A DNA stretch of 64,000 bases from Dinoroseobacter sp049801095 (GCF_049801095.1 NZ_JBNAGH010000011.1:1-64000), one strand, 5' to 3'. Positions 24,270-31,976 are shown, counted from the first letter of the stretch. Translations and numbers: made by a program. The notes: a model not told the origin generated them from the letters alone.

Positions 24270-24464
24270 TCAGTTTTCGATCACCGCGCCCGTGCGACCG
24301 TCAATCCGCGCATCGGGTTCAACCGGCGGGGTGCCACGCTCGGCCAGAAGGAAAAGATAGCCGACCAGTAGGATCGCCGCGAAGGCGACGGCGGCGCCCA
24401 TGCCCACAAGCGGGCCGATATGGCGCTTCTTTTGTGTTTCGAGGTCAGTATCGGGCGCAGACAT
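24270..24464 (-). CDS. Small single-helix membrane protein
   Basis: A 64-residue protein: a hydrophilic start (MSAPDTDLETQKKRHIGPLV), one membrane helix at about residues 18-40 (VGMGAAVAFAAILLVGYLFL) and an acidic tail (PPVEPDARIDGRTGAVIEN). No known family. ATG 24464 is preceded by AAAGGAG. It is a monocistronic stress gene by context: exact EcfG promoter 36 bases upstream and a terminator downstream. Confidence 0.7.
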   Translation of the reverse strand: MSAPDTDLETQKKRHIGPLVGMGAAVAFAAILLVGYLFLLAERGTPPVEPDARIDGRTGAVIEN

Positions 24465-24500
24465 GGGCTCTCCTTTGACGTTGTTAACTCTTGCCAAGGA

Positions 24501-24526
24501 AACGCACGGGCTGTGCTCTGGGTTCC
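24501..24526 (-). promoter_or_regulatory. EcfG-type promoter for the gene at 24270
   Basis: Minus strand: GGAAC at 24526-24522, 17-base spacer, CGTT at 24504-24501; ATG 36 bases downstream. Confidence 0.85.
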
Positions 24527-24546
24527 GCACCCTGACGACAGTCTCT

Positions 24547-25269
24547 TCAGATCGCCGCCAGCGCGGCCTCTGTGACCGCCGGCGATTGCAGGCGCTGTTC
24601 CGCCCGGGCGCGCGCCGCCACGACGAGGGCTCGGAATAGCGCGCGTTGACGTTTGGCATAGAACAGATGCTCGGGATGCCATTGCACGCCTAGCGCGAAC
24701 GGGTCGGTCACGCGCTCGATCGCCTGAACCATGCCCGCACGATCCTGCGCAGCGATCCGCATACCTTCGCCAAGCCTGTCCACCGATTGGCTGTGCAGGG
24801 CATTCACGCGCATCGGTTCCATCCCAGCGATGAACGACAGCCGGGTCTTGTCGCAAACAGTGACTTCGCGTTTTGGCAGGACAGTGGTGATCGGTTTGGC
24901 ATCAGGATAGACGCTCCAGGCGTCTTGATGCAGCGATCCGCCCGCCGCGATGTTGAGCATCTGCGCACCGCGACAAATGCCAAGCACCGGGATATTGCGC
25001 GCAAGGGCTTCTGTCGCCAATCCATGTTCCAGGGCGTCGCGGGCCGGGTCGAGGCGCGCTGTCGTCTTGATCGTCATGCCGTAGAGCTCAGGCGAAATGT
25101 CATCTCCACCGCCGATGATCATGCCATCGACCGCGTCCAGATCTGCGGGGCGCCCGGCTCCCCATCGCACGCCTCTGCCTCCGACCAGCCAGAGGTTCAG
25201 GTTTATAAACGGAAACACCCGCCAACCGGAGCGGCTGGAGGTCGTGACACCGATCAGAGGACGTTTCAT
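24547..25269 (-). CDS. Class I glutamine amidotransferase-like peptidase C26
   Basis: A 240-residue protein of the gamma-glutamyl-GABA hydrolase/PuuD group. The nucleophile elbow is VLGICRGAQMLNIAAGGSLH with the catalytic Cys; the His-x-Glu of the triad is in GVQWHPEHLFYAK; DGMIIGGGDDISPELYG is the usual first loop. It hydrolyses gamma-glutamyl amide bonds or supplies ammonia to a partner. ATG 25269 overlaps the stop of the amidoligase gene (ATGA). Pairs of these two genes occur as conserved neighbours and are proposed to make and cut an amide-linked metabolite or peptide. Expressed from the EcfG promoter at 26231-26255. Confidence 0.87.
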   Translation of the reverse strand: MKRPLIGVTTSSRSGWRVFPFINLNLWLVGGRGVRWGAGRPADLDAVDGMIIGGGDDISPELYGMTIKTTARLDPARDALEHGLATEALARNIPVLGICRGAQMLNIAAGGSLHQDAWSVYPDAKPITTVLPKREVTVCDKTRLSFIAGMEPMRVNALHSQSVDRLGEGMRIAAQDRAGMVQAIERVTDPFALGVQWHPEHLFYAKRQRALFRALVVAARARAEQRLQSPAVTEAALAAI

Positions 25270-26222
25270 GAAGCAACTCGTGATTGGGGGATCAGGAGGT
25301 CGGATACGATGCGCGCCCACTTTCGGGACCCGCCGAACATCTGTTGACGATGCTGGGGCCATGCGGTGCAGAGCCTGTCCAGCAACTCCGGCGCTGCAGC
25401 CAGGGTTTCGACCGCGCGCCACATGCTCCACCCTTCGGCGAGCGACCAGTCGGCGTCGTTGAGCCGGCAATCGGGCATACGGAAGTGAAAGGCCGGGCGC
25501 GCCGCGACCTTGAAGGCATCGGGATAGGCCCGCGCATAGGCGTCGGGGTCATGGAACTTGAAGAGCGGCAGCAAATCTAGACCGTGATTGCGGCTCTTGA
25601 TGGCAGCTGCGTAGTGAGCGCATTGGGCCCCGAAACCTGCATCTGGTTCAGCTACCAGCGCATCCACTAGGCCAAGTGGCCAAGGGTTCACAAAGGGCAG
25701 GATTCGTCGCGTGCCATCGAGAGGCAGGGTTGTGCGCAACCACGGCTCCAGCAACGCGAAGGCGAGGATCGTACGGCGCGTGAACGCGTCGTCGGGCGCA
25801 TGGGCCGCGACATTTAGATGTACGCCAAAGCCGCGCAGCATGCTGCGACCGGTGCCTTCGCCGCCCGCGCGACGCAGGGCATCGCAGAAGCGGTCCAGCT
25901 CTGGCATCTGGGCCGGGGTCAGCGGACGGGTGATCACCTCAACCGGGATCACATCCCGAGCAAGTCCCAGCCCGGTCTCAACCCAATTGGACGGATGATC
26001 ATGGGCGAGGGAGATATCCAACTCCACGCGGATATCGCCCAACGCGGTATCGTGCACCGTCGCCGCGTGGCGCGCGTGCGCCCCGAGCGATCCGCCCAGT
26101 TCATTGAGGATCAGAGCAACGACCTGCGCTTCGCTCAAGCCGGAAAATTCGAGCTCGACTCCGCAGCGGCGCGGCGTGCCATCCGGCATTTCGGGGAAGG
26201 GGAGTGCGGGAAAATGTGTCAT
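25266..26222 (-). CDS. Amidoligase-family enzyme (Amidoligase_2)
   Basis: A 318-residue protein of the putative amidoligase family, relatives of glutamine synthetase/gamma-glutamylcysteine synthetase. The metal-binding first strands are CGVELEFSGLSE and DIRVELDISL; VIPVEVITRPLTPAQM and GFGVHLNVAAH follow, both typical. Such enzymes are predicted to use ATP to join a carboxylate and an amine; the substrate is unknown. ATG 26222 lies only eight bases beyond the CGTT of an exact EcfG promoter, so the mRNA may be leaderless. The downstream partner is a class I glutamine amidotransferase. Confidence 0.82.
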   Translation of the reverse strand: MTHFPALPFPEMPDGTPRRCGVELEFSGLSEAQVVALILNELGGSLGAHARHAATVHDTALGDIRVELDISLAHDHPSNWVETGLGLARDVIPVEVITRPLTPAQMPELDRFCDALRRAGGEGTGRSMLRGFGVHLNVAAHAPDDAFTRRTILAFALLEPWLRTTLPLDGTRRILPFVNPWPLGLVDALVAEPDAGFGAQCAHYAAAIKSRNHGLDLLPLFKFHDPDAYARAYPDAFKVAARPAFHFRMPDCRLNDADWSLAEGWSMWRAVETLAAAPELLDRLCTAWPQHRQQMFGGSRKWARIVSDLLIPQSRVAS

Positions 26223-26230
26223 ACTCCGAA

Positions 26231-26255
26231 AACGCCTGAAGGCTCAGAGAGTTCC
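26231..26255 (-). promoter_or_regulatory. EcfG-type promoter for the amidoligase operon
   Basis: Minus strand: GGAAC at 26255-26251, 16-base spacer, CGTT at 26234-26231. Only eight bases separate it from ATG 26222. Confidence 0.83.
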
Positions 26256-26267
26256 CTTGCCCGCCCC

Positions 26268-27173
26268 TCAGCGCTCGGCTTGATCGCCTCTGACGGGTGC
26301 CACGGGGATGGGCTCGTTAACGGTCAACGTTCTGTAGGGAAAGGGAATCTCGATCCCGGCTTCATCCAGCGCCGCCTTGACGGACGCCACCACCTGATCC
26401 CGGCTTGCCCGAATGTCCACCGGGCGGGAGCCAGTCCACCATGTGATCTCGAAGTCGATGGAACTCGCGCCGAACGCCTTGGCGAACACCTGAATATCCC
26501 GCACGTCATCCCGGACTAGATCCACCTTGCGCACCGCGGCTTCGATCACCTCTCGGGCGTCATCGACATTTTCACCGTAAGCCACACCGCAGATCAGAGT
26601 TGCGCGCCGGACGTCGCGGTCCGTGCGCACCGTGACCGGATTGTGGAACAATTCCGCATTGGGCACCACGACCAGCTGGCCGTCCGTCTGCCGGATATGT
26701 GTGTCCCGGATTGTGATGGCCTCGATCTGCCCTTCGACGCCTTCACAATGGATGTAGTCTTCGATCTGAAAAGGTTCGCGGAGTAGGATGAGAATGCCGG
26801 CGAGGAAATTCTCGAACGTATCCTTGAAGGCGAAACCGATCGCGACCGACCCGAGACCAAGCGTGGTCAAAGCACGCGCGGGGGTAACGGTGGGGAACAC
26901 CACAGTGAGCGCGATGAGCCCCCCGATCAGCCAAAAGGTCACCGAGCTCAACAATTGCAGAACATCGATCAGGTTGCGTCGCATGCGGGCGCGTGATCCG
27001 ATACGTCGGATGATGCCATGGGCGACCTTTACCGCGAGCGCGGTCAGCAACACCACACAGAGTGCGATACCGAGCCGCGGCAGGGCCGCGATCGCGGCCT
27101 GAAGCCAGCCATTCACTTGATCTAAGAGAGGGACGAGCGCGCCGTCGGGCACCAGTTCTGTGATCTGTTCCAT
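26268..27173 (-). CDS. MscS-family small-conductance mechanosensitive channel
   Basis: A 301-residue membrane protein with three predicted N-terminal helices (about 30-55, 75-95 and 100-125) and the conserved MscS pore helix region TTLGLGSVAIGFAFKDTFEN, FLAGILILLREPFQIEDYI. The beta domain (DGQLVVVPNAELFHNPVTVR) and alpha-beta C-terminal domain follow. It releases solutes on hypo-osmotic shock. ATG 27173 lies eight bases after the CGTT of an exact EcfG promoter, the same spacing as at 26222 and 36639. The length is that of E. coli MscS. Confidence 0.93.
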   Translation of the reverse strand: MEQITELVPDGALVPLLDQVNGWLQAAIAALPRLGIALCVVLLTALAVKVAHGIIRRIGSRARMRRNLIDVLQLLSSVTFWLIGGLIALTVVFPTVTPARALTTLGLGSVAIGFAFKDTFENFLAGILILLREPFQIEDYIHCEGVEGQIEAITIRDTHIRQTDGQLVVVPNAELFHNPVTVRTDRDVRRATLICGVAYGENVDDAREVIEAAVRKVDLVRDDVRDIQVFAKAFGASSIDFEITWWTGSRPVDIRASRDQVVASVKAALDEAGIEIPFPYRTLTVNEPIPVAPVRGDQAER

Positions 27174-27181
27174 GCTCTCTC

Positions 27182-27207
27182 AACGCAAGCGGCACGCTCG
27201 GCGTTCC
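27182..27207 (-). promoter_or_regulatory. EcfG-type promoter for mscS-like gene
   Basis: Minus strand: GGAAC at 27207-27203, 17-base spacer, CGTT at 27185-27182. Eight bases separate it from ATG 27173. Confidence 0.83.
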
Positions 27208-27225
27208 CGATAGCCGCACTAAACG

Positions 27226-27254
27226 CAAAAAGCCCGGACGCAGAGGTCCGGGCT
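27226..27254 (-). terminator. Rho-independent terminator after the gene at 27278
   Basis: AGCCCGGAC and GTCCGGGCT form a 9-bp stem with a six-base loop, followed on the minus strand by TTTTTG. It lies 24 bases after the stop codon. Confidence 0.85.
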
Positions 27255-27277
27255 CTTGGGGCGGAATGATCGTGGGA

Positions 27278-27559
27278 TTAGTTGGCGGTCACGGTGTTGG
27301 CGCTCTCGGTGTTCAGGAAACCGGTTTCGGCGCGCTGTTCTTCCTCAGGGGTTTCGATCTCGAGGGTGGGAACGGTCACAGTGGTCTCACCCACCGAGAC
27401 ATCACCCACTTCGGCCTCGAACTCCGGTAGATTGCCACCTTCGATGGTCACATCCGGCAGCGCGGCCTCTTCGGTCTGGTCGATATCGACCATGTAGACG
27501 GTCCCGGCCACAAGCATGACGGCAGCGACAGCGGCGGCAACAACATAGGGGGTTTTCAT
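27278..27559 (-). CDS. Acidic membrane-anchored or secreted protein
   Basis: A 93-residue protein with an N-terminal hydrophobic helix (residues about 4-22, PYVVAAAVAAVMLVAGTVYM), either a signal anchor or an uncleaved signal. A very acidic, threonine-rich tail follows (DVTIEGGNLPEFEAEVGDVS, VGETTVTVPTLEIETPEEEQ). No known family. The acidic composition fits a periplasmic protein of a marine bacterium. ATG 27559 is preceded by AAGGAG. It has its own exact EcfG promoter and a terminator, so it is probably a monocistronic stress gene. Confidence 0.75.
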   Translation of the reverse strand: MKTPYVVAAAVAAVMLVAGTVYMVDIDQTEEAALPDVTIEGGNLPEFEAEVGDVSVGETTVTVPTLEIETPEEEQRAETGFLNTESANTVTAN

Positions 27560-27593
27560 CGGGGTACTCCTTTGTAATCTCGTATATACTGGA

Positions 27594-27618
27594 AACGCTT
27601 TCGTCTTGATAACGTTCC
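27594..27618 (-). promoter_or_regulatory. EcfG-type promoter for the gene at 27278
   Basis: Minus strand: GGAAC at 27618-27614, 16-base spacer, CGTT at 27597-27594; ATG 34 bases downstream. Confidence 0.87.
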
Positions 27619-27658
27619 CTTTTTTCGTGCTCTGATTCAGAAGAGGCGAGGTTTCGGA

Positions 27659-27970
27659 TCAGCTGCGTGGACGCAGTGCGAGGCCGACCAGCACGCCCAG
27701 ACCCACAGCCCCAGCCAGAGCTGCACCGGGATGTTCGCGCACGAACCGGGTGCCCTCCTCGGTAGCGGTTGTCACGGCGCGAGAGACTTCTGCACCCAAG
27801 TCATCGGTCACGCGTTGCAGGTCCTGAAGGTTCGCATCCATCTGGGCCTTGCTACGCTCCGCCATGTCGGAAAACGTCTCGGAGGCCTTATCCATGGTGG
27901 TCTTCTCACCAGCCTGGGCGGCTTGGGGCAGCGGCGGTGTATCGGTGTTGTACTCGGCGAAGGACATCAT
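27659..27970 (-). CDS. DUF883 (ElaB/YqjD-like) protein
   Basis: A 103-residue protein of the ElaB/YqjD/DUF883 type. A helical hydrophilic region (KASETFSDMAERSKAQMDAN, LQDLQRVTDDLGAEV) leads to a C-terminal membrane anchor (AALAGAVGLGVLVGLALRPRS) ending in the typical R-x-R. In E. coli such proteins sit in the inner membrane and bind ribosomes in stationary phase; that role is only known there. ATG ATG at 27970/27967; AGGAGA lies just upstream. An exact EcfG promoter is 28 bases upstream. Confidence 0.83.
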   Translation of the reverse strand: MMSFAEYNTDTPPLPQAAQAGEKTTMDKASETFSDMAERSKAQMDANLQDLQRVTDDLGAEVSRAVTTATEEGTRFVREHPGAALAGAVGLGVLVGLALRPRS

Positions 27971-27998
27971 CTTCTCCTGTGTGTTGTTTCGCTGACAA

Positions 27999-28023
27999 AA
28001 CGTGCCCGCTCGCGATTGGTTCC
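27999..28023 (-). promoter_or_regulatory. EcfG-type promoter for DUF883 gene
   Basis: Minus strand: GGAAC at 28023-28019, 16-base spacer, CGTT at 28002-27999; ATG 28 bases downstream. Confidence 0.87.
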
Positions 28024-28058
28024 GACTTTCTCACACCGGGTGCCGGTCTGGGGATCCG

Positions 28059-28084
28059 GGAACCTTTGCCGCGGGCCGCACGTT
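28059..28084 (+). promoter_or_regulatory. EcfG-type promoter for DUF1328 gene
   Basis: Plus strand: GGAAC at 28059-28063, 17-base spacer, CGTT at 28081-28084; ATG 28125 is 40 bases downstream. Divergent from the DUF883 promoter 36 bases away. Confidence 0.87.
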
Positions 28085-28124
28085 GGGTGCCCGTAACCTC
28101 GAACAATTCTGAAAGGACCTCATC

Positions 28125-28286
28125 ATGTTGGGTTGGGCTCTTACCTTCCTCATCGTTGCCATCGTCGCCGCTGTGTTCGGTTTCGGAGGTATTGCATCCG
28201 CGAGCGCCGGAATTGCACAGATCCTCTTTGTCATCTTCATCATTCTTGCGGTCGCAACCTTCGTCCTCCGCGCCGTACGGAGCTGA
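28125..28286 (+). CDS. DUF1328 small membrane protein
   Basis: A 53-residue protein beginning MLGWALTFLIVAIVAAVFGF and continuing GGIASASAGIAQILFVIFII, an unmistakable DUF1328 (YtjA-like) protein with two membrane helices. It is below normal ORF length cut-offs. The function is unknown; family members are induced by general stress. GAAAGGA precedes the ATG. It has its own exact EcfG promoter and a strong terminator, so it is monocistronic. The protein at 18257 is a more distant relative. Confidence 0.92.
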   Translation: MLGWALTFLIVAIVAAVFGFGGIASASAGIAQILFVIFIILAVATFVLRAVRS

Positions 28287-28322
28287 CATGCGCAGACCCA
28301 GGACCGCAGGGCGGTCTGACTG

Positions 28323-28359
28323 AAAGCCCCATCTGGATGACACCAGATGGGGCTTTTTT
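28323..28359. terminator. Bidirectional terminator
   Basis: AGCCCCATCTGG and CCAGATGGGGCT form a perfect 12-bp stem around six bases, followed by TTTTTT on the plus strand and preceded by AAA. It ends the DUF1328 transcript and overlaps the stop codon of the convergent AI-2E-type gene. Confidence 0.9.
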
Positions 28360-29377
28360 AGGTCTGCTGGGGTTGCGGAGCGGGGGAATGCGACAGCCGA
28401 AATCGCGGCGACAGTGCCGCGTAGAGCCACAACAGCATCGGGAGCGCGACAATCGCGCCGATGGGTCCCCAAAGCCAAAGGCCAAATACGATCGCAATGA
28501 AGATGACGAGCGGGCTCATCCTCAATTGCTGTCCCACAACGGCTGGCGTGGCGAATTGTGCCTCGGTCAGATTGAGGCAGAGAAACGCAAAGACCGGCAA
28601 CACTGTCATCGCGCCAGAGAACTGCATGAGGCCTGCGATCAGCAACCCGACCATCACGAGGATCGGCCCGAGATAGATCACGAAGTTTAGAACGCCTGCG
28701 GCAAACCCCCAAAGGATTGCGTTCTCAAGGCCAATCACGCTGAGAACAAAGGCCGTGGCAATCCCGAGCCCGGTATTCACAAGGGTTACAGTTGCAAAGT
28801 AGCGCGACACCGCACGATCTGCGCGAAAAAGCCTGTCACGGAAGCTTCCCGCGTTGTCGTAGAGGTCGTTGCGCGCCAGCACGAAGAAGAAGAGCGTGCC
28901 CACGAACACGAGCATCTGTGCGCCGAAGTTCGGGGCAAGCAACAGGGCATCCATCACGGTTGGCACGCTTTCCCCAAGATCGATTTCAGACTCCGTGCCC
29001 ACGGTGCGCTCGATCTCGGCGCTCAGCTCCTCGATGCCCCGCAGAGCATTGGACAGCGTCTCGGCCCAGTTCTGCATCTCAGCGCGGATCTTGGGGAGCT
29101 TGGCCACAAGCGAGGATGTGAGAGGTTCCAGAGCCAGGAAGAACGCGACAATACCGAGGCAAGCCGTTCCGAGCGCGGACAGCGCAACAATGACCCGAGG
29201 AATGCCGTAGCGGCTCAGTTTGTCGGCTACGGGTGAGACGACAACGCCCACCACGAGCCCGAAGACGATCGGGGCAAGGATGGGCTTGGCAAGAAAGAGA
29301 GATGCTGCCCCTCCCATGATGGTGAGGAGGAGCAGCATGACACGCGCACTGCGTTCGGACAAAAGAAGGTTCAGCAT
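28358..29377 (-). CDS. AI-2E family transporter (TqsA/PerM-like)
   Basis: A 339-residue membrane protein of the AI-2 exporter superfamily. Two N-terminal helices with the pattern LFLAKPILAPIVFGLVVGVV and VADKLSRYGIPRVIVALSAL, a long extracytoplasmic helical region, then five helices including GFAAGVLNFVIYLGPILVMV and VIFIAIVFGLWLWGPIGAIV, which is the family's conserved end. True AI-2 export is not shown for most members; some act in ion homeostasis. ATG 29377 is 33 bases after the upstream stop. Probably the last gene of the operon starting at 31069. Confidence 0.87.
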   Translation of the reverse strand: MLNLLLSERSARVMLLLLTIMGGAASLFLAKPILAPIVFGLVVGVVVSPVADKLSRYGIPRVIVALSALGTACLGIVAFFLALEPLTSSLVAKLPKIRAEMQNWAETLSNALRGIEELSAEIERTVGTESEIDLGESVPTVMDALLLAPNFGAQMLVFVGTLFFFVLARNDLYDNAGSFRDRLFRADRAVSRYFATVTLVNTGLGIATAFVLSVIGLENAILWGFAAGVLNFVIYLGPILVMVGLLIAGLMQFSGAMTVLPVFAFLCLNLTEAQFATPAVVGQQLRMSPLVIFIAIVFGLWLWGPIGAIVALPMLLWLYAALSPRFRLSHSPAPQPQQT

Positions 29378-29410
29378 CGGGTCATCCGCAACCGACAGCG
29401 CGGGGTCAGG

Positions 29411-30172
29411 TCAGTGGCTGGCATAGTGACCGTTCAGGTTCCGCAGCGGTTGCGCCCGATTGACATCTCCAGCCTGCGGATCGGCTTTGAGCGCGTCCAT
29501 TTCTCCGCGCACAAGGTCCGAGGCTGCAGCGATCAACCGGTCGCGATGCGCGCCCAGGAGGTCGTCTTCGCGCCGGGTGCTGGGCAAGGCCGACGCAATC
29601 AGGGCGCCGATCCCGAAAGCCGCCGCGCCAAAGGCCAGCGGTTGGCGACCATAGGCGGCGCCGGCCTTGCGGGTGGCACGTTCGGCGCGTTCTTCGATCT
29701 TCATCTGGGTTTCGATCGCCTGGTGGCGCAGTTTCAAAACCTTGCCGCGGGCCTCGGGTGACAGATGCTCCAGCCCGGCATCCACAGCCGCTCGCAGGCG
29801 GCGCGATGATACGGCTGGTCGCCGCTCGCCCGTGGCAGAACTGCGGATCCGGGCATCTGCTTGGGCCACACGGGCGTCGAAGCCATCCATGGCCGCCTCG
29901 GGCGCCACGGCACGCCGCGGCGCGGCCGCCGCTCCGCGCGAACCGGCTCCGCTCAGCAGCAGGGCCAGACCCGCGCCAACAAGGGCGAAGGCCGCCGGGT
30001 TCTTCCTCGCTTCGCCCCAGAGCTGCTGACCGACTTCGAGCGCGTAGCCCTCAGCGGTACTCGACAGGCGCTCGGGGGCAAGAGTGTTACTCAACGCGTC
30101 GAGAGACTGTGTAAGAGCGGCGCGGTCATGGGCCAGGCGGCGCTCCATCTGGTCAAGCTTGTCTTCAGACAT
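29411..30172 (-). CDS. DUF3618-type membrane-associated protein
   Basis: A 253-residue protein. The N-terminus (KLDQMERRLAHDRAALTQSL, DALSNTLAPERL) is the DUF3618 pattern, followed by a hydrophobic segment at about 60-78 (AAFALVGAGLALLLSGAG). A long helical, Arg/Ala-rich middle and a second hydrophobic segment (FGAAAFGIGALIASALPSTR) near residue 195 follow. Related proteins are found next to holin-X-like proteins, as here. Function unknown, presumably envelope-associated. ATG 30172 overlaps the preceding gene by eight bases. Member of the 31069-28358 operon. Confidence 0.75.
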   Translation of the reverse strand: MSEDKLDQMERRLAHDRAALTQSLDALSNTLAPERLSSTAEGYALEVGQQLWGEARKNPAAFALVGAGLALLLSGAGSRGAAAAPRRAVAPEAAMDGFDARVAQADARIRSSATGERRPAVSSRRLRAAVDAGLEHLSPEARGKVLKLRHQAIETQMKIEERAERATRKAGAAYGRQPLAFGAAAFGIGALIASALPSTRREDDLLGAHRDRLIAAASDLVRGEMDALKADPQAGDVNRAQPLRNLNGHYASH

Positions 30173-30563
30173 CTGTCGCCTCCTTGATCTCCGCAACATC
30201 GCGTTTGAGGTTTTCTGCCGTCCGCTCGGGCACAAGCGCCTCGGGCTTGAGACGCGCTTTGCCGGCAAACATCAGGGCAATCGCAACAACCAGCAGGACA
30301 CCCGCGACGATCAGCGCGGCGGTGCCAAGGGTCAGACCCGTCATGGCAAGATAGTCGACCACCGCGGCGGCCAGCGTGTTCAGAGCCACAAGGGCTGTCA
30401 GTGCGGCGACGCCGATCATCGCAAGTCCGGTCCCGGCCCTGGACAGCGACGTGGTCAGCTCTGCCCGGGCCAGGGCGATCTCATCCTGAACGAGCGTTGT
30501 GAATTGGCGCAGCGCATTCACGAAATGCGACGGCGCCTGTTTGATCTCCTCCGAATGGCTCAT
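30165..30563 (-). CDS. Holin-X-like (phage holin superfamily III) membrane protein
   Basis: A 132-residue protein with an amphipathic N-terminal helix (FVNALRQFTTLVQDEIALAR, AELTTSLSRAG) and two membrane helices, about residues 46-70 and 78-100. This is the Actinobacterial Holin-X/YqjE pattern. Despite the name it is not part of a prophage here; such proteins are chromosomal and occur next to DUF883- and DUF3618-type genes. ATG 30563 overlaps the upstream stop (ATGA). Member of the operon from the EcfG promoter at 31103-31128. Confidence 0.78.
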   Translation of the reverse strand: MSHSEEIKQAPSHFVNALRQFTTLVQDEIALARAELTTSLSRAGTGLAMIGVAALTALVALNTLAAAVVDYLAMTGLTLGTAALIVAGVLLVVAIALMFAGKARLKPEALVPERTAENLKRDVAEIKEATDV

Positions 30564-31069
30564 GCGGCACCTCGCGCCGCAAGATCCACTGAACCGGTTG
30601 TGCCCCAGACATCTTCACTGCCATGGGGAGCAACAGACTCGGGATGGTGCGGGGTTGCGGGGCGTGCCTCGTCGTGGGGCGGGCGCGCCTTGAGGAACCG
30701 CGTTGCCGCAAGCCCCAGCAACGCCGCACCGCCAATGAAGATCGCCGGGTTCTCGCGGGCAAAACCACTCACGTTGCGGGCCAGCCGGTCAAGATCGGTG
30801 GTCCGGACCTGCGCGGCGACCTGCTCCAGCGCATCGGCCACCTGACCCGCCGCCTGAGCCTGGATTGTGCCTGCATCGAACTCTCGAGCGGCCGCATCCG
30901 CGGCGTTGGCCACCTTCTGCGTCTCGTCGGCAGCTTTGGCGCGCAAGTCTTCGGCACGACCCTGCATCTCTTGTGCAACCTGCGTCTTGGCTTCCTTGGC
31001 CGCATCGCGAACCTGCGCGCGCGCGGTGTCAGCAAGGGACGAAGAGGTCTCGGTGTCATGATGCGTCAT
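30560..31069 (-). CDS. Helical membrane-anchored stress protein (DUF883/YtxH-like)
   Basis: A 169-residue protein. Residues about 10-95 are a long alanine/glutamate-rich amphipathic helix region (ARAQVRDAAKEAKTQVAQEM, EDLRAKAADETQKVANAADA). A hydrophobic segment at about 105-128 (NVSGFARENPAIFIGGAALL, GLAATRFLKA) matches the C-terminal anchor of DUF883-like proteins, including the ENPA element. A hydrophilic tail follows. Function unknown. ATG 31069 is preceded by AGGAGGA. First gene of a four-gene operon with an exact EcfG promoter 33 bases upstream. Confidence 0.78.
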   Translation of the reverse strand: MTHHDTETSSSLADTARAQVRDAAKEAKTQVAQEMQGRAEDLRAKAADETQKVANAADAAAREFDAGTIQAQAAGQVADALEQVAAQVRTTDLDRLARNVSGFARENPAIFIGGAALLGLAATRFLKARPPHDEARPATPHHPESVAPHGSEDVWGTTGSVDLAARGAA

Positions 31070-31102
31070 GGCATCCTCCTGCTTGTTAACATTCACCGAG
31101 CT

Positions 31103-31128
31103 AACGTTGCCGCGAAGGATTGGGTTCC
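31103..31128 (-). promoter_or_regulatory. EcfG-type promoter for the 31069-28358 operon
   Basis: Minus strand: GGAAC at 31128-31124, 17-base spacer, CGTT at 31106-31103; ATG 33 bases downstream. Confidence 0.87.
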
Positions 31129-31287
31129 GAAATTGCGCCGAATGGGCTTCGCCGTCACAACCATTAAACAGAATGCGCCCGCATCGCAGCGGAGCGGGAA
31201 ATACAGGAGTTGGTCATTCCGCAATGCTTTGAGACTCTCCGTTTCCTCCCTTGCTGACAGAAAACAAACACCGACCTGAACTTTTTC

Positions 31288-31313
31288 GGAACCAAGTTCG
31301 GGGGGCTCGTGTT
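31288..31313 (+). promoter_or_regulatory. Near-consensus EcfG-type promoter
   Basis: Plus strand: GGAAC at 31288-31292, 17-base spacer, TGTT at 31310-31313 (one mismatch). It lies 62 bases before GTG 31376. Confidence 0.55.
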
Positions 31314-31375
31314 GGGGATGCAAGTGGCACGGTGGATCCGGGCCACATGACAGTAACCGTAAAAGGAGTTTCACC

Positions 31376-31846
31376 GTGAAACGCATTCTGACCTACACCA
31401 CCGCCCTGACCCTGCTGGCCGCGCCGGTGATGGCTGACACGAAAGTGGAGGTGACGGCTGACGCGAAAATGGATCTGGTGCGCGGCGTCCAGCAGACCCT
31501 GAACGACTACAGCATTGCCTTTGATGCCGACGCGCTCTCCATGGAGCAGCTGGCCGAGATCAAGGCGCTGGACCTGACCGAAGAGAATTTCACGCAGCAG
31601 CGTCTGGAACAGATCGTCGGCGTGAGCGCGTCCGACACCGCTGTTGACGGCTATGTTTCCGCACCGGACGTCGAGGTCGAGGTGGAGCTGCCGGAGAGCG
31701 ACGTGGTGCAGGGCATCCTGGACGAATACGACATCGCGGTTGACGCAGACACTCTGTCCAATGAGACGAAGGCCGAGATTCTCGCCCTGGACACCGAAGA
31801 CGAAAACTTCACCAAGGAACGCCTTGAGCAGATCGTTTTCGGGTAA
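31376..31846 (+). CDS. Secreted protein with two internal repeats
   Basis: A 156-residue acidic protein with a signal peptide (MKRILTYTTALTLLAAPVMA, cleavage likely before DTK). The mature part holds two repeats of about 48 residues: one with SIAFDADALSMEQLAEIKAL then EENFTQQRLEQIVG, the other with DIAVDADTLSNETKAEILAL then DENFTKERLEQIV. No family is recognised. It is probably periplasmic, with each repeat a small helical unit. GTG 31376 is preceded by AAAAGGAG, which supports this start. A near-consensus EcfG promoter lies upstream, and a terminator follows. Confidence 0.8.
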   Translation: MKRILTYTTALTLLAAPVMADTKVEVTADAKMDLVRGVQQTLNDYSIAFDADALSMEQLAEIKALDLTEENFTQQRLEQIVGVSASDTAVDGYVSAPDVEVEVELPESDVVQGILDEYDIAVDADTLSNETKAEILALDTEDENFTKERLEQIVFG

Positions 31847-31914
31847 CCGAACTTCGGGGGGAGTGTAGTGTGTGTCCCCCGAATGAGCGTGCGAGTTTCA
31901 TAACTTCAGTGCGC

Positions 31915-31940
31915 GGGGGCGTCCTTCGGGGCGCCCCTTT
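31915..31940 (+). terminator. Probable terminator
   Basis: GGGGCGTCC and GGGCGCCCC pair with one wobble around a TTCG-type loop, followed by TTTC. It lies about 70 bases after the repeat-protein gene. A second hairpin (TTCGGGGG/CCCCCGAA) at about 31854-31882 precedes it. Confidence 0.55.
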
Positions 31941-31976
31941 CGCGTGACGACTTACCAATCATGGAAGGAGCGCCTC

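Noticed and set aside
30165..30563. A prophage indicated by the holin-like gene
   Set aside because: No phage structural, lysis or integrase genes are around it. Holin-X-like proteins of this type are ordinary chromosomal genes in stress operons.
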